NCBI GenBank assembly: GCA_963969395.1
Contig: OZ017797.1
Span: 31,496,001 to 31,560,000 of the forward strand
Direction: 5' to 3'
From: Pseudoscleropodium purum
Taxonomy: Eukaryota; Streptophyta; Bryopsida; Hypnales; Brachytheciaceae
Length of the DNA: 64,000 bases
Both the position numbers and the translations under genes were made by a program. The notes under the pieces are model-generated. The model ran no database searches, had not been told where the DNA came from, and saw only the letters and a list, made by a program, of their open reading frames with translations. This document shows positions 52,801 through 62,433 of this stretch, one piece after another. The first letter of the stretch is position 1; every line of letters starts with the position of its first letter.

Positions 52801-55800
52801 CCTAAGTTTTTCTCATATATCTCACTTTCTACTGCTTGCGTGGGGTATCTGCTTCATTTGATGAAGAGCAAAATGAAAGACCCACAGTTTTATCAGCAAT
52901 CATATCAACCTCCGTACCAACCAAATCAGTCATATAATCCTCCTCCGCAGTCTCCTACATTTCATCAGGTATGTTTGTGAGGGCTGTGTTTTTTCCTTTT
53001 TTCGCCCCATTGCGTTTTGCTTTGCTCAAAGCCGCTACTTTGTTGAGCTCTTTGGCTACTTGTCTCTGGCTGTAAATAATCTGTTCTCAAGACTTCTAAG
53101 ACTCAGTACTATTGTGATATCAACGTTCTTTGTTTAGCTGAAACTGTCCCTACAGAAGTACGACATATGAATTATTCACTTCGAAGATGCAGTGGTTTAC
53201 CGTGTTGGGAATGAGACTATCCTATTGTCTAAAACCTAAGATGGTGAACTGGTTGAACAGAGCAATGGTCTAGAGATTGTGCCGTCTTACTCTCAAAGAC
53301 CAGCTTCTCCAGTCCAACAGCTGCGAACAGGAAGACCTGGTTGGGACTCCGGCGTTTCATCTCCGCATTATGGTGGATTGCGAGATCCTGAAGCGCACCA
53401 TCCCGGCTCCAATGAGCAGGAGTAAGTTTTCTATATAACTTGTGCACTACCAAAGCTTCGCATTTCATGTATCGTCAGTTGCATGTACCTTGTCAATCTT
53501 TCTCCATTTCAGGTTTTCCCTGTTATTCTGTGCCTGGGGAAGTGAATACCATGACGGAGTTGACCTCAGATCGATATCTGTGGGCGATGTGGGTGCAAAT
53601 AGGACTTCTGCAGATGCAGGGGCGATTGTGCCTCATGATTCAGTCAATTCGAGGACAAATGAAGGTCTTGATGATTCGGAGGGAGATGACCTTTCTTACA
53701 ATGGAACAAATACGCGTGGGGATCCATCGCTTGGCAGACCTGATTTTAATCGGCCTGCATCTCCGCCGCTGCCTTCCTTACCTGAAGAACCGAATTCTCC
53801 CAGTTTTGAAGGTACTAATTAGTATTTAGCTTTCGACAAATAGAAACTTCTAAGATGCTGCTGTCTGCGACGTGTGTGACTCGTCAAAATCTTGCCAGGG
53901 ACAAGTTAAGGCAGTAGAAAGACTCGACGAATACGAGTAGGAATCAGAGATCCCTTCCTTTGATTGTCGTGAACATTGTTGCAGATATATATGAGGGGAG
54001 GATTTGTTAAAACTTGAGAGGTTGCATGCGCAGATAGTGATCCACTTCCCGGCATTGTTGGCCTTCGCATTGTGGGAGACGCAGTCTTGGGTGGTCGACT
54101 CACAGCATGTGGGCACTCCATCAACGGCACATCTCTTTGTATTTTTCAGGTATGCCAGCCTGGTCAGTGTAGCTCGGCATTTTTAGATTTGTACCTAATG
54201 ATAGCTTTGAATGCAGAAATTGTGATTAAAACTCTTTTCTTCTCTACTGTCTCATGCCTTTGTGGTTCACTTGGACGATCATGCAGTGGGTTAGGCATTA
54301 TCAAGATGGAACTGCTGCTATGATTGAAGGTACGACTCCTATCTGTATTTCCATTGGACACCTGTGGCGTTTCGGGTTGATGTTTCTCTGGTATCGATAT
54401 TTATTATGTTGTGGAGGGAATCACGAACCGTGTGTTTGACCGACTATTTCGGAAAAACCATGCACCGATTTTTGTTGTAATATTTTTTAACATTCAATTT
54501 TGGTCCTAGTTTAGTTCCGTCTTTCTTGCAGCAGTGTTATTCGGCGTTAGTATATGTTACTTGGAATTACATGAATGTCACTCGTCTTCCATTTGATATT
54601 CACAGGGGCGGCACAACCAGAGTACACTATTACTGCCGATGATTGTGATAGTATGGTTGCTATCGAATGTGTTCCCATGGATGAGCGTGGTCGCAGGGTA
54701 AGTGGGATTAGCCATTCCGAAATCCTATCAAAGTCACTGCTGATCAAGTTCCCGTTATTTACTGTCAATCTTATTTCTTCTAGCTTTTGAGTGAAACCTA
54801 TCTCTAGGTTGATGTTGACATTTTCGAAGTGAACACCAAACAGTTGCTTCTGCTAAGTCGTTGAATTTTTCTCTGAATCTTTGTTTTTACTTTTTTGTCA
54901 TCTACAGGGTGACTTAGTGACTGTGATGGCTAATGATGGCAATTGGATCAGTCGCGGTAAGCATATGTATTTTTGACATACGTGACCTCCTAATTAAAGC
55001 CTGACTTGTTTTTCCTCAACCGATTATATGGTGTTTTTTTCTCAAGAATTGATCATTTCCTATGGTGAGGAGATGCCAAATGACTAATGCCAGGTCTCCT
55101 TGAAATTCAGATCCGATGATGCAGGATCAAATCAACAACTACATGACAAATGGTCATGCCTCGTTTGAAGTGAATTTACTGGTTTGTTTTCCACGCACTT
55201 CCAATATTTTTCTTTCAGACCAACGTAAAGAATACTACTCGTTTCTTCTTCAGTTTTTAGTATAATTTATTTATAGAATATTTCCAGTCAGACAAGTATA
55301 GTACTGATTCTAGTTGTCCGACAGTCTCGGTTCTAGTTTAGGCTTCTTGGTTTTCTAACCTTATTTCTGTACAGATTCAAGAGGGGACATCTGAAGACGT
55401 CTCAGAGCCTGCAACACTGGTTTTGAGACGCTCGAATTTTGAACTTCGGAGGACCAATGGCCGAAAAGTGACCATCAATGAGAAATATACACCCGACGTT
55501 CTCGTACGTATCCCAGTGCCTCTTTTCTTTGGTCTGGTCTGTCCTTTGTATGGACCACTTTGTCAATCCAGGACATTGGAGTCGTACATTTATTCCAAGA
55601 TTGAATAATACTTTTACTCTAGGACATATTACAACACTGAAATTCTGTTGGGAAATTGCAGATCAAGATACCGTGTGGAGAGTTACTCCAGTGTGCTATT
55701 AGTAGAGAGGATGGTGGCAAAGAGAACTACCTGGAGTTGCGTGATCCTGGGTGAGTCTTTTGACAGTAAACTTTGCTTCTTATGTAGAGATTTGAGTATG

Positions 55801-56217
55801 CTTTTAAGACTGTTTGAAGACTTTCGATCTTGTAAATGTAATATCCAATCGAATTAGTTTCCCTGTCTTGAAGAACATGGATATGTACTTTCCAGATATG
55901 CAATTCTATCTTGTATCATGAGTAAAGAATTAAATGTCCGAGGAGCTTGTGTTGACTGACAGAGATCAAAACTGTTTAATCTGGTTTGCAGAACGCGAGA
56001 TATGGCAGTGCTTACGTTTCGAGCTTTTCATAAAGCTGTAAGTAACTCATGAAGATTCTCAGTGTTGATGTACATATTATCCAGGTGTTTTAGTTTTTTC
56101 GGGTTATTTTATCTGTAGTTTTTGTGTTCTTATTGTAATAAACCTTTGAATGGTTGTGCGTTATTGCAGGCCATGGACGACAAAAAGAAAAAACGAAACA
56201 AGTGGCTTAGACATTGA
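49877..56217 (+). CDS. Coiled-coil protein with C-terminal Ig-like and PH-like regions, uncharacterised
   Basis: Twenty-three exons close in phase to 763 aa: 49877-50029, 50271-50324, 50359-50415, 50575-50637, 50878-51122, 51216-51294, 51600-51677, 52071-52130, 52216-52320, 52443-52553, 52693-52734, 52867-52968, 53261-53421, 53513-53811, 54034-54149, 54287-54329, 54606-54697, 54908-54956, 55111-55181, 55375-55503, 55662-55750, 55992-56037, 56170-56217. The N-terminus is Gly/Ser/Asn-rich; helical heptad-like stretches follow (VKELVDIIEAAENTI, LVSEKRILERRVAEL, SYRQNVLEENIRLTYALQ, ILVQKLRSELELYE), then a Pro/Gln/Tyr-rich linker. From about residue 520 a beta-rich domain (GLRIVGDAVLGGRLTACGH…IFQWVRH…YTITADDCDSMVAIECVPMD) resembles the A9/Ig-like repeats of AIR9 and the Ig half of SCAB1. 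The end (VLTFRAFHKA…KKKKRNKWLRH) follows a PH-like region and is basic. I infer a microtubule-, actin- or membrane-linked adaptor. The borders of exons 1, 12 and 14 are least sure. Confidence 0.85.
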
Positions 56218-56534
56218 CCTGTGATGATATTGGCAAACATTTAACCGTGTAAAGCGTTTTCTATGCTTTTCTTAGGGTAGTTTAGAGTGATACTACCGGT
56301 AGTCTATTCACTAGATATATGAGCTTTCTCAAAATAGATGCCGAACGTCGTCATTTTGCTTTCGCGTTGCTGATTGGCAGCCCTCAACCGTGGAGCATTC
56401 CTAACTTAACCCGGGCACAATTTTCCTAATCCTGACCGGACTGCATACAGTAACTGCAATTGATTGTACGACTGGTTGTTTGGAATCATGTATAATATCC
56501 TCAGCAACGGTCAATGGTATAAGGTAACCAAGTT

Positions 56535-56795
56535 GTGATGAATGATTCTCGTTGTACTTGTTCAATTCCTTATAATGATTGAATCTCATTTTACTTGTTC
56601 ATTGTGATGATTGATTTTCGTTGTACTTGTTCATTATGATGAATGATTCTCGTTCTGCTTCTTCATTATGATGATTGATTCTCGTTATAATTGTTGATTA
56701 TATGATTGACTGTCGTTGTACTTGTTGATTATATGATTGACTCTCATTGTACTTGTTGATTATATGGCTGACTCTCGTTGTACTTGTTTATTACA
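56535..56795. repeat. About 31-bp minisatellite, eight units
   Basis: Units of the type 'tgatgattgattctcgttgtacttgttcatta' repeat downstream of the coiled-coil gene. Later units change to 'tatatgattgactctcgttgtacttgttgat'. It begins about 320 bp after the stop codon and may lie in or just past the 3' end of the transcript. Confidence 0.85.
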
Positions 56796-57679
56796 AAGCT
56801 CTTTTAGGACATTTATTTTAGTCAAAATGTTTCCTGAGATTAATTTGTTAAGTTTAAAATCAGTGTGGATTTGTTGTCATATTCAGATGTGTTTCAAGTT
56901 TATTTCAATTACTACAACACTATGGTAATTTCTCCTCACACTAATTTTAATTTAGATAGTATAATTAGTGTCAATAGTTGTATATTGGTATGTATAGGAT
57001 ACCCAACTTCTTCATGTATTCAATGTTTTTCTAAATACCAATATCAAAATTTAGTATGTTTCAATCCCTAATTGTTTGCAAAATTTTGAAGTTAAATATA
57101 AATTAACCAAGTTGCTATTTTTAGTAGTTTGTATTTTTGGAAAGTTCTTCATAAAGTCTAGTTCCAGTATCAAAAATCCAATCTTGTTAATAAATGATAG
57201 TAATTTTTCTATACAAGGTTTTGTGCAAGGGTACCCATTGCAATTTTGATTTCCCATAGTGTTGAGAGCCCTTGTAAATGAGCCTCAAATACACAAAGAC
57301 TTGAAAAAATAATCACATTCAAAACTCATTTAAAAAAATTGTAGAGTAGATTTTGAGAAGCCATAAATTGATTGGGGTTATTCATGTTAGGCCCTTATAC
57401 CTCATATTTTTTTGGTCACCAACTTTTTAGGTTTGACTTGTAAAAAGTGAATTGAAAATTTTTCATAGTTTTAATACCTTCATGGTCAAACGTTATAATC
57501 TTTCAACTTATAAGTGATATTGTTGTGTTTTTTCTTCCTATATGATCCCTAATAGGTCTAGTTTGAATTTGTATGGTTACAATTCAAAAAAAACTGATAC
57601 AATTTATCAAAATGTTGGCTGTTTGTTCAATTTAGAGCAAATTTCTAGAGGCTCAAAACAAGCCTTGGGCATTTAGGGA

Positions 57680-58170
57680 TTAATTCCTAAAGTCTCATTA
57701 TTTTTACCAAGAATAAAATGGATTTCAAGTAGGTTTCTATAAGCTCAATTTTAGAAACACTTTTTGGAAATTTCTCATGAGATAGAAAATCTTATTAGCT
57801 TTTGGGGAATATAATTTTTATTTCATATGGTGCCCAAGAAAAAAACTTATATAAGAATAAGTTCCAAATGAAATGTGGTAGGCTAAATAAAATTACACAA
57901 AAATTGAAAGTTAATTAATTAATTAGTTATTGGTAGGTTGAATTTTTCTCTACATAGAAGGTTTTGCCTCATTCTGTTAATCTTGCAATTTGTATGATTA
58001 AAGTATTTGAAATTTTTTCTACATGTTTTCATACTAAGACTTCTACTATAAGATCCTATGGTAAGATTTGCAAAAAAATATCATATTAAAATTTTATATT
58101 CTTTGCACTAGAAATGACAATTTTGAGAGATTTTTAACCTCTCAAAAGACCTTGGAACTTTAGGGGTTAA
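57680..58170 (+). mobile_element. TTAA-flanked inverted-repeat element, copy E2 (491 bp)
   Basis: Left end TTAA-TTCCTAAAG, right end CTTTAGGGG-TTAA. The right part keeps 'caagatcctatggtaag' style, 'gcactagaaatgacaattttgag' and 'ccttggaa' as in copies A and D. The sequence just before its left TTAA, 'ccttgggcatttaggga', is itself the right end of another family member. Confidence 0.65.
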
Positions 58171-59079
58171 ATGTCTAATCTTCATGTTAATTGATTTTTA
58201 GATTATTTATTTCGTAATTAAATCAAATTCTTGTTATGAATGTGGGAAAATAATCTGAAAAAACAATGTATACTTAATCCCTAAAGAATGAAGTACTAGT
58301 GGAATGTTGGTCTTCATGAACCATTGAAGGAACCGTTGTGAGTACCAGCAATATTTGAAGGGACCTTGATGCACTGGTCCTAGTACAGGATTTTAGAGAC
58401 TACAATAGGAACGCTATGTAGTATTCAAATGCCTTCATTCTTAAGAGTCCATAGCATTTGGGGGTGTAAAAAACATCATTGCTTTTGAAATGTTATAGGT
58501 CTAAATATCGTTGAGGTGTAGAAATCTCAAATAAAGTTTTTTTTAATATATGTATTTTAGATGATGTGAATCAAATTTAGGGTCATTTGGTTAAATAGAT
58601 TGCAAAATTATAATGTTTTAATGTTAGAAAGGATGCTAAAATTTTCCTAGCAACACATTAGAGGTGAAATTTGAATTCTAAACTTACTCAAATGAGAAAA
58701 CATTAAACCATAAAATGCTTCAAAACCACCATACAAACACATTGGAGAAAGAAAATATCATTTAAATGACTCACTATGTCTACATAATGACTTTGAAATG
58801 TCAAAAAGTAGCAAAATAAGTTGCAAAAAACCCATCTAAGGCTAAACATCTTTCTTCTAAAATGTCCCTCAAACTTTCATTACTTCTTTGATTGGTATGA
58901 AATTTTAACCACACAAACTAGAGTAGTATAAACAACTTTCCCCCAAAAAAGTTTATCAAAAACATTCATTGTATCAAGAAGAAACATGCTCTCAAAGATT
59001 ACTACTTTCCAAAAGTTTCCAAAAGTTTCCAAATTTTGAACTTGTGTAAATTGAATAAAGAAAAAAGTAACCTAATAGC

Positions 59080-59430
59080 ATTTTTGAAGTGTTGCCCAAT
59101 TGACCCAAAAGAGTCTTTAGACTATCCCAAAATCAACAAAAAGTATACTCATTTATAATGGTCATCTTACTCACAATATTTCCTAACATGGCTACAAAAT
59201 GAAGGTCTAAAATAATCACTTCTTGTGATGAATTTATATGTAAAAGGTGGGCATTTCTATTGCAATCATTTATCACTCCATCATTGTCATTCAAAACATT
59301 GATTGTGGCCCACTAAGTCAACCGAGTGTAGCTCAAATCTCATTAAATTATTTTTTTGTTACGGGTTCATATAAGACTTGGATGGACCATTCTCTAAGTG
59401 TTTGGAATAAATCTTTCATTTAGGATGGGA
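59080..59430 (+). repeat. Dispersed repeat family 2, copy c
   Basis: Matches 24400-24770 in order and orientation: 'gcccaattgacccaaaagagtctttag', 'aaaaagtatactcat', 'catcttactcacaat', 'tttcctaacatggc', 'aatcacttcttgtgatgaattta', 'gattgtggcccacta', 'ctcaaatctcatt' and 'gggttcatataagacttggatgg'. Confidence 0.7.
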
Positions 59431-59962
59431 TGGTATACCTTGGTGGAGGCATATTTTGGGCAAAAATTGTCAAAATTTTCCACTTCTTAGGGTAGTGAGA
59501 CAAAAATGAAAAAAAAAGTTTTTTTGAAATTCAATTGTACAAAAGTTATATTAAACTACAATAGGAAAGTGTGTGGAAGAAGTTTTAAGATCTTCTACCA
59601 CACATTGAAAGACTTGAAGTCAAATTTTTTTTCCAACCTTATCTAATGGGGTCAATAGACTTTGATTCCTCTTGGATTGAGATTTACATCCTATATCATA
59701 TTAATTACATACCTATCAAATTTTAGGAGTAGAGAACGATTTATGCACATGCTACGCTAATTGCCCACATTATTAGAAAAGTTTGTGGCAACATAATTTT
59801 TGATCTGGTCTTCTAATTAGAAAAAAAAATAATATTTCTACCAAAAGCCTACATGTTCAAACATTGAGTCAAAATTTCATGAATATCTAACTCAAATTGA
59901 CTTTACACACAACTACTTGAGATTTCTTACACACATTGAACAAGTAATTGGTCCTTCATTGA

Positions 59963-60876
59963 TTAACCCCTAAAAGACCAAGCTACAATTTTTGGAAGCA
60001 TACAATGAATGAAATTCTTAATTTTTTTCTTTGAAATTTTTACGAGATATGGGAACTAAGTTTTCTTTTTAAGGCCTTAAAATTTTCATAATTTTTAACT
60101 ACATGTTTAAGAAGTTATTGTATGATATATTTCTGTAGCCGGGCAATCTAGGAAGATAAAAAAGAATAAGTTTTTTCACAAACAAAAATTCGAAATTGGT
60201 ATTTTAGGTTTATATATAGAGAAAAACTAGAAAGTTTTGGATCATTCCATTTTGATCAATGAAATGAAAGTTGACAGGAATTTTAGATTGCACGTAGTTA
60301 TGCATTTTCTACTCTAAAATAAACTTTAAAGTTGTTTATTTAACTCAATTTTCAATACTTTTGGAAAAAAATAAAATCATAAGATGTAGATTGTTTATTA
60401 CATTGTTAATGTCTACCATTGGGATTAACATTTTTCAATTCCATAACTAAATTCTTAATACTTTAGTATTTTGAATCATGCTCTACTTTTTTCTATTTAT
60501 TATTATTTTTCTATATGTTGTACAATTCCAAATGATTTGAAATCTTCAAGCATGTAGCTAATTTGACTTGAAGAATGAATCCAAAGAATTACCACCATTT
60601 TTGACATTTTTTCATACAAATTGTGAAGTGCAACTACCTTGTTCTTGTAGGGCCAAATAAAGGATTTTTGTCAACCCAAACACTAATATCTTGCAATCCA
60701 CAAGGTGAAAATTTTTGAAATTTTTTTCACATCTTCTCAAAACAATGCACTACAAGATCCAACGGTAATATGGTCCAAAAACGTTTTTATTCTTCTAAAA
60801 TTTGGTACTTGTATTAGAAATGGCAGTTTTAGAGCTTTTTTTGTTTAAAACATAGTTAAGGAAATTTAGAGGTTAA
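59963..60876 (+). mobile_element. TTAA-flanked inverted-repeat element, copy C1 (914 bp)
   Basis: Left end TTAA-CCCCTAAAAGACCA, right end AATTTAGAGG-TTAA. The interior follows copy A closely: 'gatcattccattttgatcaatga', 'taactcaattttcaatac', 'tgtctaccattgggatta', 'tatgttgtacaattccaaatgattt', 'caagcatgtagctaatttgacttgaag', 'gtattagaaatggcagtttta'. Non-coding. Confidence 0.8.
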
Positions 60877-61803
60877 CCCCTAAACTTCAATGACTATGTT
60901 TTCATCGGAAACTCTCAAAAACTGCCATTTTTAGTACAAATATTTAATTTTTTAATTTTTTTTTGGACATATATAACCATAGGATCTTATAGTGTAGTAT
61001 CAAAAACATGTGGTGAAAATTCCAGATATTTTCACCTTGTGGATTGCAAGATATAAGCATTCAAATTAACCTAAATCATTTTTCAAACCCTGCAAACAAA
61101 CAGGTCAGCTGCACTTCACAAGCTCACTTCTTTGTGAAAAAATCTCCAAAATAGTGGTGCTTCTTAGGATTATTTTTCCTAGACAAGTTTTCTACATGCT
61201 TGAAAAATTTCAGATCATTTGGAATTGTAAAACATATAGGAAAAAAATAGTAAGTAGGTAGTAGTAGAGAATGATTCAAAATACTAAATTATTAAGAATT
61301 TAAATATGAAATTGAAAAATGTCAATCCAATCGTTGAAATGTTGTAATAAACAATTTACATCCAAGGATTTTATTTTTTTTCAAAATTATTGAAAATTGG
61401 GTAAGATGAAGAATTTCAAAGTTAATTTTAGAATAGGGAATCCATAACTGCCCGCAAACAAGAAATCCTCATAACTTTTGGCTTATTGATCAAAATGGAA
61501 TGATTCAAAACTTTCCTTATATATATATATAAGTCTAAAAAACCAATTTCAAATTTCAGTTACTGAAAAAAGTGATTTTTTCTAATCTACCCAAACTGCT
61601 TAGTTACAAAAAGAAATAACATATTAAGCTATAAGTTTTGATTCCTATTTCCAAAAGTCATGAAATTTGTTGCATATGAAAGATATTCCTCGTTCACACC
61701 TTCTATTAAAATTTCAGCCTAAAAAATGCAAATTTTTGGTTACAATGGCCTACCCAAAATTTCTATATAGCCAAAAAACACATGATGGTGCTTTAGGGGT
61801 TAA
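60873..61803 (-). mobile_element. TTAA-flanked inverted-repeat element, copy C2 (931 bp)
   Basis: Left end TTAA-CCCCTAAACTTC, right end GCTTTAGGGG-TTAA. It is C1 in reverse orientation and shares the TTAA at 60873-60876 with it. Reverse-complement blocks include 'aaaactgccatttttagtac', 'cataggatcttatagtg', 'caccttgtggattgcaagatat' and 'gatcaaaatggaatgattc'. Confidence 0.8.
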
Positions 61804-62000
61804 GCCTCATTGACTTGGCTCTAAAAGACAAATATGGATGTGTTAATTTTGTCACATTACAAAGACAAATTGATAAATTTTTACCTCAATATCTATAATC
61901 CCAACCTTTTTTGCATTGAACCGTAGAAGGATGCTTTAGACAATTTTAGGTCCCAAATTTATGAGTCCAATATATGATTTTCAAGGATTATTATAGAAAC

Positions 62001-62433
62001 AAAAAATACACCTATCCAATCATTTTGGGTTGACTTCCTTTTCCAGGACCCTGATACCAGTGCCATTATAGATGTGTGCTAATAGAGAGTTTGTGTAAGA
62101 GAGGGTGCGTGCAATTAGGGAGGTTTAGGTGTGAGCCCGGGAGGCCTTCTCCGTGGCTCACTTGTGTCCGTCTCTTTCATTCCTCGATTCCCCTCGACAC
62201 TTGTTCCCTGCTCTGCCACGGTCGTTTGAATTCCCGATGAATCTTTTTGGCTACCCGCTGAATTGCGGATGGCTTAGGTGTCGTTGTCGCAATCGCAACT
62301 CCAATTCATCAACCAATTTTTAAATGCAAATTTGGTTTGCGTTCTTAGAGGATTAGGGTTTCCAGTTGCGGAAAATCGGAGCTGCAGGATGCTGTGAGAA
62401 AGATTCCGAACGTTGTGTGCGCCAGCGTCTGCG
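62001..62433 (+). promoter_or_regulatory. Upstream region and leader of the sirtuin-like gene
   Basis: Composition rises abruptly from the desert near 62040, and the GC-rich pyrimidine-rich stretch at 62130-62230 fits a proximal promoter or transcription start zone. No defined TATA box is recognised. Confidence 0.4.

Larger units (their letters stand above)
56800..62000. other. 5-kb AT-rich gene desert
   Basis: No exon model on either strand. The interval contains at least three members of the TTAA element family (one more end at 57680) and one copy of dispersed family 2, which together explain over half of it. Confidence 0.7.

Noticed and set aside
59963..61803. Telomere-like CCCTAAA/TTTAGGG motifs as interstitial telomere repeats
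   Set aside because: The motif appears once at each element end and never in tandem. It is part of the element termini, not telomeric DNA.
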